Positions 54,732 to 62,401 of a stretch of 64,000 nucleotides of DNA are shown piece after piece (position 1 is the stretch's first letter; each line of letters starts with the position of its first letter). The notes under the pieces are model-generated. The model was not told where the DNA came from. It saw only the letters and a list, made by a program, of their open reading frames with translations, and ran no database searches. Position numbers and translations under genes: made by a program. The stretch covers positions 257,032-321,031 of the forward strand of contig NZ_KB850071.1 in NCBI RefSeq assembly GCF_000369525.1, written 5' to 3'. The stretch is from Acinetobacter higginsii. Its GTDB lineage: Bacteria > Pseudomonadota > Gammaproteobacteria > Pseudomonadales > Moraxellaceae.

Positions 54732-55421
54732 ATGAACAAATATTTAGCAGAATTTTTGGGAACCTTTTGGCTTGTTTTTGGTGGTTGTGGTAGTGCTGTG
54801 CTTGCAGCTGCATACCCAGAACTTGGCATTGGTTTCTTAGGTGTTGCATTAGCATTTGGTTTAACTGTTTTAACAGGTGCTTACGCTTTCGGTCATATTT
54901 CTGGTGGTCACTTTAACCCTGCTGTCAGTGTAGGTTTATGGGTGGGTGGACGTTTTGATTCTAAAGATTTAGTCCCTTATATCGTATCTCAAGTGATTGG
55001 TGGTGCGCTTGCAGCATTCGTGCTGTACATCATCGTACAAGGTCAAGCTGGTTTTGCTGGTACTGGCGGTTTCGCAACCAATGGCTATGGTGAACTCTCT
55101 CCAAACCATTTCTCTGTTGCGTCAGCATTCCTGATTGAGGTTGTTTTAACTGCGTTCTTCTTGATCGTGATCATGGGGGCTACTGATCGTCGCGCGCCTG
55201 CGGGCTTTGCACCAATCGCAATTGGTTTAGCTTTAACGTTGATCCACTTGATCAGTATTCCAGTCACCAACACCTCAGTAAACCCTGCACGTAGTACTGC
55301 AGTTGCGTTATTTGCTGAGACAGCAGCAATCAGCCAACTTTGGTTATTCTGGGTTGCACCAATCATCGGTGCCATCATTGGTGCAGTGATCTATAAAGTG
55401 GTGGGTAGCGACAAAGACTAA
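54732..55421 (+). CDS. aqpZ: Aquaporin Z
   Basis: 229 aa from ATG 54732; a longer frame to 54690 lacks a start signal. The two NPA boxes are present as [14 protein letters not shown] and [13 protein letters not shown], and the selectivity-filter region fits water-specific AqpZ. Six TM helices. Monocistronic. Confidence 0.95.
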   Translation: MNKYLAEFLGTFWLVFGGCGSAVLAAAYPELGIGFLGVALAFGLTVLTGAYAFGHISGGHFNPAVSVGLWVGGRFDSKDLVPYIVSQVIGGALAAFVLYIIVQGQAGFAGTGGFATNGYGELSPNHFSVASAFLIEVVLTAFFLIVIMGATDRRAPAGFAPIAIGLALTLIHLISIPVTNTSVNPARSTAVALFAETAAISQLWLFWVAPIIGAIIGAVIYKVVGSDKD

Positions 55422-55437
55422 GCGCGATATACTCCAT

Positions 55438-55468
55438 AAAAAAACAGCCTGCAACGGCTGTTTTTTTT
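55438..55468 (+). terminator. Terminator of aqpZ
   Basis: Stem AACAGCC / GGCTGTT with a 6-nt loop between A- and T-tracts; can act on both strands. Confidence 0.87.
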
Positions 55469-55470
55469 AT

Positions 55471-55713
55471 TTATAGAAATGGATTTTCAATATCCTGCTC
55501 AGGTTTTCTGTCAATCTGCTCAGGAAGTTGTTCTTTTTCCAAAGCGGCAACCACCTCATTGATAAAGCTTTGCAATGCCTTGGCCGTTTTCAGCCCTGCC
55601 TGATCTTTGGTAATCTGTAAATTGCCATATAAGCTCACGCAATCGACCTGATTTTCCAAAGTCAGATCATAAATTGCTGAAGATTCATCACCCTGTTCAA
55701 AAGGCTTAAACAT
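55471..55713 (-). CDS. Small uncharacterised acidic protein
   Basis: 80 aa, acidic, no TM or signal. GAGAGA-type ribosome site. A predicted strand-rich N-terminus and a helical segment (KALQSFINEVVAALEKEQL). Found as a small conserved gene type in Acinetobacter as far as I can judge, function unknown. It converges on aqpZ. Confidence 0.65.
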   Translation of the reverse strand: MFKPFEQGDESSAIYDLTLENQVDCVSLYGNLQITKDQAGLKTAKALQSFINEVVAALEKEQLPEQIDRKPEQDIENPFL

Positions 55714-55785
55714 CTTTTTTCTCTCATTGTTGTTGTCTATCCCACAACATGATCCATGCAGGATGACTTTGCAAGATGTTCTACA

Positions 55786-56859
55786 TTATCTCAACATTTG
55801 TAAGAAATACTGCAGCAATGCATTTACCAATTGATTGATCAAGGCTTGTTTGGTCTCTTCATCAATTTGTGGGAATTTGCTTTCTGCGGCCTCGGTTTGC
55901 TGTGAAGTAAATTCACGTTGCTGCACTTGAATGGCATCTGTTTTAGCTTCTTCTGCACACTGGCTCTGTCCATCCCAATGCGAATAACTGATGTCTTTAT
56001 TCGGCTTTACTTGTACTGCAGAAAGTGGCAATTGATAAACATTACGCTTCTGTTGTTCCGTCAATTGAGGGAACAAGTTAATGCCAAGTTTCTCTTCCAA
56101 ATAGCAAACACTGACCACTTTGACCTGTTGAGAATTATTATTCGGCGCATAGTAGGCCCCAATAATCCCCTGCTTGGGTAAATACACCGCTTTGTACACT
56201 GCAGTCGGGACAATCACGCCGCTGCCTATGGTTTTAAGTCGCTTGCCTTCAAATACAGGACCGGTCAGCACATAGGCATCTTTATGCTGCTTGGTTACCA
56301 TCGAGCGCACCGCTTCTTCTAATTTACGCCACACTTCCTGATTATTCTTCGGCGCTTGCGGCACCATATTGGCCAATGAAAAGCTGTCATATTGCGCCGC
56401 AGTATTATTCATATCACCATTCGGCGCCATATGACCACGGTCATAGCCTGAACCACGATAGTCTGACAATAAAGCACGATGCGCAGGCTTTAGCCGTGTT
56501 TCTTCATGGAAATTATCTTCACGTTTAATTTTGATGCTTAAGCGTTCTGGGGTCAGATATTCTGCCGTCCACAATGGGGTCTTAGAAATACCTGAATACA
56601 TCACATTAAAATCATTAAAACATAGTGCATAACTGTCTTTTTTCAGACTGTCTTTACTGAGTAAGGGTGGAACATCACGATAAAACTGTTTTAAACAACC
56701 CGTATTACTGGATTGAAATGGGATGAACTTGGAAATTTTTTCACTGCCAAATGCGATCGCAAAACTCCCTGTTGCGACCAGTGCCAACATCATTTTTCCA
56801 ACATTTTGGCTCAAAAAAGCAAATGGGCTTTTACTCTTTCGGGTTGGTCTCTTTGCCAT
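55786..56859 (-). CDS. DNA/RNA non-specific endonuclease (NUC1 family), membrane-anchored
   Basis: 357 aa. An N-terminal basic segment precedes one TM/signal helix (about residues 18-38). The beta-beta-alpha-metal domain (~95-290) has the catalytic GYDRGHMAPNGDMNN (DRGH, with His as general base and Asn as Mg ligand). A Gln-rich tail follows (about 300-357). It is of the Serratia nuclease/EndoG type and probably acts in the periplasm or outside. No inhibitor gene is adjacent, consistent with an exported enzyme. Confidence 0.9.
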   Translation of the reverse strand: MAKRPTRKSKSPFAFLSQNVGKMMLALVATGSFAIAFGSEKISKFIPFQSSNTGCLKQFYRDVPPLLSKDSLKKDSYALCFNDFNVMYSGISKTPLWTAEYLTPERLSIKIKREDNFHEETRLKPAHRALLSDYRGSGYDRGHMAPNGDMNNTAAQYDSFSLANMVPQAPKNNQEVWRKLEEAVRSMVTKQHKDAYVLTGPVFEGKRLKTIGSGVIVPTAVYKAVYLPKQGIIGAYYAPNNNSQQVKVVSVCYLEEKLGINLFPQLTEQQKRNVYQLPLSAVQVKPNKDISYSHWDGQSQCAEEAKTDAIQVQQREFTSQQTEAAESKFPQIDEETKQALINQLVNALLQYFLQMLR

Positions 56860-56978
56860 AACTACATCAAAATCAATATGAACGCGCAGCTTAACAACTC
56901 AAAAGTCCTGTGTATATTGAGTTTCAGCCCAGAGCGACACTTTATGTCGCAAATCTGTACACTTGATCTACAGACAAT

Positions 56979-57006
56979 AAAAAAGGCACGCTCAGGTGCC
57001 TTTTTT
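56979..57006 (-). terminator. Terminator of kup
   Basis: Stem AAAAAAGGCAC / GTGCCTTTTTT around a 6-nt loop, directly after the kup stop. Confidence 0.87.
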
Positions 57007-57017
57007 ATACAGTTTTC

Positions 57018-58898
57018 TTAAATTTCGATCTGACTACCCAACTCCACCACACGGTTGGTTGGAATCTGGTAGAAGTCACTGACAGGGCTGGTGTTGCGCT
57101 GCATTGAAATAAACAGCTTTTCACGCCACGGCGACATGCCATCCCCCACGGTATGCACAATACGATCACGTGAAATAAAGAAACTCATTTGCATCATATC
57201 GAATTCAAAACCAAGCTCCTTATAAGCTTGCTCTAATGCATTCGGTACATTCGGCTGATCTTTAAATCCGTAGTACATATAGATACGATAAAAATGCTCA
57301 TCCAATTTTTCAACTTTTAGGCGATCTTCATCTGCCACATATGGAATATCTTGGGTATATACCGTGACCATCACATTACGCTCATGCAGCACCTTGTTGT
57401 GCTTAATATTATGCAGCATTGCATGCGGCACAATATTCGGTGTTCCAGTTAAGAAAATCGCTTCGCCTGGTACGAAATGGGTTTCTTTGCTCATGCCAAT
57501 ACTTTTGATAAACAATTCAATTGGTAAAGCATTGGTTTCCATACGGTTATAGACAATTTCGCGACCACGTTTCCAAGTCATCAAAATGGTATATACCACC
57601 ACACCAATCAAGATCGGCACCCAACCGCCTGAGAGGATTTTTAATGAGGTTGAACCCACAAAAATTAAATCAATAATCAGGAACGGCACCGCAAATAAGG
57701 CCACTTTCCATAACGGCCAACGCCATACGCCATAGGCTAAGGTCGAGATCAAAATCGTACCGCAGAGCATGGTCATGGTCACCGCTACACCATAAGCACT
57801 CGCCAATTCTGCACTGCTTTCAAATAGTAAAATCAGGATCACCACCGAGATAAACAACACCCAGTTAATGAAGGGTAAATAGATCTGCCCTTGTTCCACA
57901 TCCGAAGTATGATGCACGGTTAAGCGCGGTAAGTAGCGTAATTGAATGGCTTGGTTCGCCATCGAAAAAACACCTGTGATTACTGCTTGAGAGGCAATCA
58001 CGGCTGCGGCTGTTGCCAAGCCAATCATTGGGAATAAAGCCCAATCTGGAACCAATAAATAGAATGGGTTTTCAATGGCTTTAGCGTCGCGTAATAGCAA
58101 TGCACCTTGACCTGCATAGTTCAAAAGCAAACAAGGCAGTACCACCAAGAACCACGCCAATTTAATCGGCACACGCCCAAAATGTCCCATGTCCGCATAC
58201 AACGCCTCACCACCGGTCATGGTCAGAATCACTGCACCCATGGTGATAAAGGCAACTGTCGGCTGATCAAAGACAAAATGGAATGCCCAATACGGATTGA
58301 CCATCATCAAGACATACGGGGTCTGGATAATGCTCCACAGTCCAATTAGGCCAATGGACGCAAACCATAGCAGTGTAATCGGGCCAAAGAATTTCCCCAT
58401 GGTGGCGGTACCATGCCGCTGCACCATAAATAATGCCGTGAGGATACCCAAAGCAATCGGCACCAACCAACGATCTAAAGCAGGCGTCACCAGACTTAAA
58501 CCTTCAATCGCAGACAGTACTGAAATTGCCGGGGTAATGATCCCGTCACCAAAAAACAGTGATGCGCCGATAAAGCCCAATGCAATCAGAAAGATTTTAT
58601 TTTTATTACTAAAAACGGAGGAGCGCAAATTCAGTGCAAGCAGTGACATGATCCCGCCTTCACCATTGTTGTCCGCACGCATGATCATTGAGACGTACTT
58701 AAAACTAATCGTTAGGTTCATACACCAGAAGATCAGCGAAAGAATACCTAAAATCGAACCTTCACTGATATCAACATGTCCTGTGACAAAGCATTGCCGT
58801 ATTGCATAGAGTGGACTGGTTCCAATGTCTCCAAATACCACCCCTAATGCTGCCAGCGTCATCGCGGGCAATGCGGCTTTTTTTGCAGTACTTTGCAT
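57018..58898 (-). CDS. kup: Kup potassium:H+ uptake transporter
   Basis: 626 aa with twelve TM helices and the Kup hallmark [11 protein letters not shown] at residues ~24-34, then a ~175-residue cytoplasmic C-terminal domain. It takes up K+ with protons, mainly at low pH. The ATG at 58898 has only a weak ribosome site. Monocistronic. Confidence 0.95.
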   Translation of the reverse strand: MQSTAKKAALPAMTLAALGVVFGDIGTSPLYAIRQCFVTGHVDISEGSILGILSLIFWCMNLTISFKYVSMIMRADNNGEGGIMSLLALNLRSSVFSNKNKIFLIALGFIGASLFFGDGIITPAISVLSAIEGLSLVTPALDRWLVPIALGILTALFMVQRHGTATMGKFFGPITLLWFASIGLIGLWSIIQTPYVLMMVNPYWAFHFVFDQPTVAFITMGAVILTMTGGEALYADMGHFGRVPIKLAWFLVVLPCLLLNYAGQGALLLRDAKAIENPFYLLVPDWALFPMIGLATAAAVIASQAVITGVFSMANQAIQLRYLPRLTVHHTSDVEQGQIYLPFINWVLFISVVILILLFESSAELASAYGVAVTMTMLCGTILISTLAYGVWRWPLWKVALFAVPFLIIDLIFVGSTSLKILSGGWVPILIGVVVYTILMTWKRGREIVYNRMETNALPIELFIKSIGMSKETHFVPGEAIFLTGTPNIVPHAMLHNIKHNKVLHERNVMVTVYTQDIPYVADEDRLKVEKLDEHFYRIYMYYGFKDQPNVPNALEQAYKELGFEFDMMQMSFFISRDRIVHTVGDGMSPWREKLFISMQRNTSPVSDFYQIPTNRVVELGSQIEI

Positions 58899-59023
58899 AT
58901 GATGTTGTCTTCAAAATTGAACGTTATATGGCGCAATATTATCACTAGCCAAAAAGTTTTTCTGCAAATCTGTTCGACTACAACTTGGCAGCATGCATTT
59001 TTTTGGGTACTATCGCACACCTT

Positions 59024-59113
59024 GGTGAGGTGTCCGAGTGGCTGAAGGAGCACGCCTGGAAAGTGTGTATACGTTTGCGCGTATCGAGGGTTCGAATCCC
59101 TCTCTCACCGCCA
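59024..59113 (+). tRNA. tRNA-Ser(GGA)
   Basis: 90-nt class II tRNA including encoded CCA. Acceptor GGTGAGG/TCTCACC, anticodon GGA at 59058-59060 in a CACGC/GTGTG stem, a long variable arm, and T arm GAGGG/CCCTC. The 3' end is the integration site of the island to its right. Confidence 0.97.
59086..59113 (+). other. Probable attL of the genomic island (tRNA-Ser 3' end)
   Basis: P4-type integrases recombine in the 3' half of tRNA genes; the T arm to CCA here is the expected core because the integrase starts 183 bases downstream in the same direction. The matching repeat should lie outside the window. Confidence 0.6.
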
Positions 59114-59146
59114 AGATTCTGTTTTAAAAAAACCGAAACATACCTG

Positions 59147-59180
59147 AAAGGCTTAAATTACAATGATTTAAGCCTTTTTT
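59147..59180 (+). terminator. Terminator of tRNA-Ser
   Basis: Perfect 12-bp stem AAAGGCTTAAAT / ATTTAAGCCTTT, 7-nt loop, T-tract. Confidence 0.85.
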
Positions 59181-59226
59181 AATGTTCTTTTAAATCCTTG
59201 GCTATCCTTGTACTCCTGAAACATCA

Positions 59227-59274
59227 TGGGGGACAAGTGGGGGATGATTTGGTTATACTATAGATCGTCCCCCA
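59227..59274 (+). promoter_or_regulatory. Integrase promoter with GGGGGA repeats
   Basis: TGGGGGA at 59227 and 59238 (11 bp apart) and an inverted TCCCCCA at 59268 flank a TATACT -10 box (59254-59259). The repeats overlap the -35 region and the start side, so they could bind the integrase itself, an excisionase or a repressor. Confidence 0.55.
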
Positions 59275-59296
59275 AATCCCAAAGAAATAGCTAAAA

Positions 59297-60493
59297 ATGC
59301 TGACAGATGCACACGTTAGAAAAATAAAGCCGCTTGAAAAGAAAAAGCGTTATGCCGATGAAAAAGGACTATACCTTGAGGTCACGCCTTCAGGTGGAAG
59401 GTTCTGGCGATTGAAGTATCGCTTCAATGGTCGTGAAAGTACTTTAACCATTGGGAGCTATCCTGAAATCTCATTAGCTCAAGCTCGTCGCACCCGTGAC
59501 GAAGCTCGTATACAGCTTTATAAAAATATTGACCCTAATGCCATAAAAAATGATCGCCTTCAGCAAAATGATGAAAGTAAGCTATTTAAAGTTCTTGCGA
59601 TAGAGTGGATGGAAGATCGTAAAGCTGTTATTAAAGAAGCAACTTATCTACGTGATTTATCGGTTTTTGAAAAAGACATATTTCCTGCATTGGGTAACAT
59701 GCCTATTGATCTAATCAAAGGGAAAGATGTACTCGCATGTGCTAAAAAAATTGAAGCACGTGGCGCACAAGAAATGGCAAAACGCTCTATTCCTTTGACT
59801 GGACGCATTTTCCGTTTTGCGATTCGTAAAGGATTGATTGAGAATGATCCAACACCTCACCTTCACGAAGCCTTAAAGCCTCGTAAAGTGAAGCATATGG
59901 CTCGATTGGATATTTCGGAGTTCCCTCCTTTTCTTGAACGCATGGATCGTTACCATGGGAATCCAGTGATCAAAACTGCACTTCAGTTGATGACTCTCAC
60001 TTTTGTACGGACTACTGAACTCAGAATGATGGAATGGAGTGAAATCGATTTTGAGAACAAGATATGGCGTATACCAGCCGAAAAAATGAAAATGGCTTTG
60101 CCTCATCTCGTTCCATTATCTACGCAAGCAATTGAACTACTAGAAAGCTTATTACCACTCACAGGAAGAAAGCCCTATGTTTTTTATAATCACAGCACAG
60201 CCAAACCTATGAGTAGTAATGCAATTTTGTGTGTGATCCGCACAATGGGCTATAACGGTAAAATGACTGGACATGGTTTCCGTGGGCTTGCATCTACCAC
60301 CTTACATGAGCAAGGTTATATGCATGATGCGATTGAAATTCAATTAGCACATCGGGTTGGTAATGCTGTTTCACAGGCTTATAATCATGCTCAACACTTA
60401 GAGTATCGAGTTAAGATGATGCAAGAGTGGTCTGATTTTATTGATAGTTTACGTAATAAAACTGTGCCTTTTCCTAAACATAAAAGAGCTTAG
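59297..60493 (+). CDS. P4-type tyrosine integrase
   Basis: 398 aa. The N-terminal arm-binding DUF4102 domain (MLTDAHVRKIKPLEKKKRYADEKG type, residues 1-85) is followed by a core-binding domain (~95-190) and the catalytic domain. Catalytic residues are Arg in VRTTELRMMEW, His and Arg in GHGFRGLAS, His in LAHRVGN and the nucleophile Tyr in SQAYNHA. It integrates and excises the island at tRNA-Ser(GGA). Intact. Confidence 0.95.
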   Translation: MLTDAHVRKIKPLEKKKRYADEKGLYLEVTPSGGRFWRLKYRFNGRESTLTIGSYPEISLAQARRTRDEARIQLYKNIDPNAIKNDRLQQNDESKLFKVLAIEWMEDRKAVIKEATYLRDLSVFEKDIFPALGNMPIDLIKGKDVLACAKKIEARGAQEMAKRSIPLTGRIFRFAIRKGLIENDPTPHLHEALKPRKVKHMARLDISEFPPFLERMDRYHGNPVIKTALQLMTLTFVRTTELRMMEWSEIDFENKIWRIPAEKMKMALPHLVPLSTQAIELLESLLPLTGRKPYVFYNHSTAKPMSSNAILCVIRTMGYNGKMTGHGFRGLASTTLHEQGYMHDAIEIQLAHRVGNAVSQAYNHAQHLEYRVKMMQEWSDFIDSLRNKTVPFPKHKRA

Positions 60494-60532
60494 ATCGAAA
60501 GCCACGCTCTTACCAAAGTAATAGAATTAATA

Positions 60533-60676
60533 TTAGAACTTAGGATTTATATACGAAAGGGATGTTATTTCTTTACCACAGTATGAGCATTTATAGATTC
60601 CTCTATATGAAGGAGCTAGATTTAAATGCTCATGTTTTTTCAAGATCTTGTTTTGCTTTTCGCCTATATAGGACAT
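60533..60676 (-). CDS. 47-aa ORF with a CxxC zinc-knuckle (small gene or fragment)
   Basis: Minus-strand frame from ATG 60676 with GGGG 8-11 bases upstream; 47 codons ending at TAA 60535-60533. The C-terminal part reads GIYKCSYCGKEITSL, a zinc-knuckle-like turn with one CxxC. The N-terminal half is basic. The frame continues open for about a dozen codons before the ATG, so it may be the tail of a decayed gene instead. Confidence 0.4.
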   Translation of the reverse strand: MSYIGEKQNKILKKHEHLNLAPSYRGIYKCSYCGKEITSLSYINPKF

Positions 60677-60798
60677 AATTATGCCCCAATATATTCGTAC
60701 AACTCGTCTTTGTCATTTTTTAGAAACCAAAAATTAATTTGTTCAACAATATCATATTTATAATTTATTCAAGCATTTATAAATACCATCTAAAACTT
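60677..60798 (-). other. Fragmentary coding-like sequence
   Basis: Short open stretches in different minus-strand frames (for example LKVLDGIYKCLNKL and KYDIVEQINFWFLKND) that would join into one frame with a one-base change near 60765. I cannot name a family. It reads as gene debris between the Fic-like remnant and the integrase. Confidence 0.3.
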
Positions 60799-60885
60799 TC
60801 AAATATCTGATATTCTTCCTAGCACTGTGCAATCATTCAGATGAATGATTTTGGAAGTAATGGTATAAGGTGGTTGGTATTCCAT
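60799..60885 (-). pseudogene. Remnant resembling the N-terminus of a Fic-family protein
   Basis: ATG 60885 opens 28 codons ending at TGA 60799-60801. The start MEYQPPYTITSKIIHL and the LGRIS that follows match the N-terminal signature of Fic (AMP-transferase toxin) proteins, where PPYxIT-x-KIxxLI is usual. No Fic core (HPFxxGNGR) is present anywhere downstream, so only the first exon-like scrap remains. It begins 22 bases after the nuclease tail, so it was part of the same operon. Confidence 0.45.
60831..60850. repeat. Inverted repeat inside the remnant region
   Basis: AATCATTC / GAATGATT with AGAT loop. No clear T-tract on either strand; may be chance or a deletion endpoint. Confidence 0.35.
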
Positions 60886-60906
60886 AATACATTTACTCTG
60901 ATAAGT

Positions 60907-61137
60907 TTATTGCGAATGAGATTTACAGCTTTCACCCCAAGCAATCAATTGTCCATGAAATTCAGGCACTAAAAACTCAATCAATTGATTTAAATCATGT
61001 TGATAAATTTTAGCATTCTCAGACTGTTGCTTATATGCTTCATAACGCCTTTGCCACTTACCAGAAATATCTCTATTATTCAACAAATTAGGCTTTCCAG
61101 TTACTTTTAGAGTAAGGAGGAAATGCTTAACATCAAG
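60907..61137 (-). pseudogene. Out-of-frame C-terminal part of the CoiA/DUF6035-like nuclease gene
   Basis: From 61137 to the TAA at 60907-60909 a frame different from the nuclease gene is open for 76 codons and reads like real protein (LDVKHFLLTLKVTGKPNLL, later GKWQRRYEAYKQQ and LIEFLVPEFHGQL). The main frame instead ends in a short junk-like tail (MLSISSLL) at 61107. Adding one base near 61137-61141 would join the two as VAHN-LDVKHFLL. So the gene seems to carry a one-base deletion, which costs the last ~70 residues. Confidence 0.65.
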
Positions 61138-62372
61138 TTATGAGCTACACTCACCATATCGTTAATATTATTACCTACAACATAACCAAATTTTGCACTT
61201 AAAATTGAGTTGACCACTGTTTTATAGGGTGCATGCAAAAGGTATTTGGGAGTACTAATTCCCATTAGTTCAAGCTCTTTACGAATAGAGAACCACTTAT
61301 AGTTAAATTGACTGTCGGTAAGGTAATGAGTTTTTCGCCATAGTTCAGTAAATTCAACTAATAGTTCCGATTTAGTTTTTGATGGGGCTTGGGTGTCTAG
61401 ATCAATCTGCTTCAGTGATTCAATATACTTTTGAACTTTTAATTTATCTTTTTGATTCTTACTCTCTTGTAAATAACTATGTTGTAAGCCTAATTTTTGC
61501 TTTAACTTTCGATATTCAGCTTCATAATCAAAAAAATATATCTGCTTTGTAGATTCGTTATGGACTAAATTTTGAAATTCGATGAACTCAGTATTCCATT
61601 TATTAATAATTTGATTATTCTTAATTTCAGGCTTTAAATAATGACACTCTAAAGTGAAAGCTTTTGTTTTAATTGATTGAGCGACTGTAGAATCATTCAC
61701 TACAAATGCATTCGCATTATTATTGTAGTAAATATCTTGCATTGACTGCTTCTTCGCTTTTTCTGTTGGCTCAAAATGATTAAAAATCCATAGTAAGCAA
61801 GCATTGTTATCTTGATAGAAAATTTTTCGATCAATAATAACATTCAAAAAAGTTGTAGAAAGTTGTCCTTCAAAAACAACTAATTGCTTTTTATATAATG
61901 ACGATACATCTGGTCTACGCCATTGCTTTAAGTCAATGCTTTTACGAACTTGCTCAATATGAATATCACTAAAAGCCTCATCTGCCTGAAGGCTCTTATA
62001 TATATTCTCTTTTAGCAATTTATGTTGTTGAGTTTCTTTTGCAATCTGATACTTTAAAGCAGTTTTTTCTTGCTCTGATAGCTGTTTAATATGCTTTACA
62101 GGACACTTGAAGTTTGGGTTATTTTCTAACTCAGGAATATGTTTAAAAAAGAATGTTGCCGAAGTGTTGATCTGCATGTGATCTGTACGTCTAGCAAGTG
62201 TTACAGGTGATTGACACCAAGCACAAGTGAAATGAGGGTTAGTTTTATCTCGTTTAAATCGTTCCCTTACTTGGGTACGCCATTGAGTAAGCTCCATCTC
62301 GGATTGTTGGAAGAATACATCAACATCGATCCACATATTTTGATCTGTATCAATGATATGAATTAACTTCAT
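61107..62372 (-). CDS. Predicted PD-(D/E)XK nuclease, CoiA/DUF6035-like (C-terminally frameshifted)
   Basis: 421 aa as read, GGAGAG site before ATG 62372. An N-terminal CAWC (residues 50-53) and a later KCPVKH (C90) make a zinc-finger-like module with FFKH between. The nuclease core is RRPDV (D155) and VVFEGQLSTTF (E168, Q170), the D-ExQ form of the PD-(D/E)XK fold found in CoiA-like and DUF6035 proteins; an HK pair at 117-118 precedes it. The gene lies 29 bases after the DUF3732 ATPase gene in one operon. Its natural C-terminus lies in another frame (60907-61137). The core is intact. Confidence 0.75.
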   Translation of the reverse strand: MKLIHIIDTDQNMWIDVDVFFQQSEMELTQWRTQVRERFKRDKTNPHFTCAWCQSPVTLARRTDHMQINTSATFFFKHIPELENNPNFKCPVKHIKQLSEQEKTALKYQIAKETQQHKLLKENIYKSLQADEAFSDIHIEQVRKSIDLKQWRRPDVSSLYKKQLVVFEGQLSTTFLNVIIDRKIFYQDNNACLLWIFNHFEPTEKAKKQSMQDIYYNNNANAFVVNDSTVAQSIKTKAFTLECHYLKPEIKNNQIINKWNTEFIEFQNLVHNESTKQIYFFDYEAEYRKLKQKLGLQHSYLQESKNQKDKLKVQKYIESLKQIDLDTQAPSKTKSELLVEFTELWRKTHYLTDSQFNYKWFSIRKELELMGISTPKYLLHAPYKTVVNSILSAKFGYVVGNNINDMVSVAHNLMLSISSLL

Positions 62373-62401
62373 ATACTCTCCATCCTAATACAACTTAGCC
62401 A

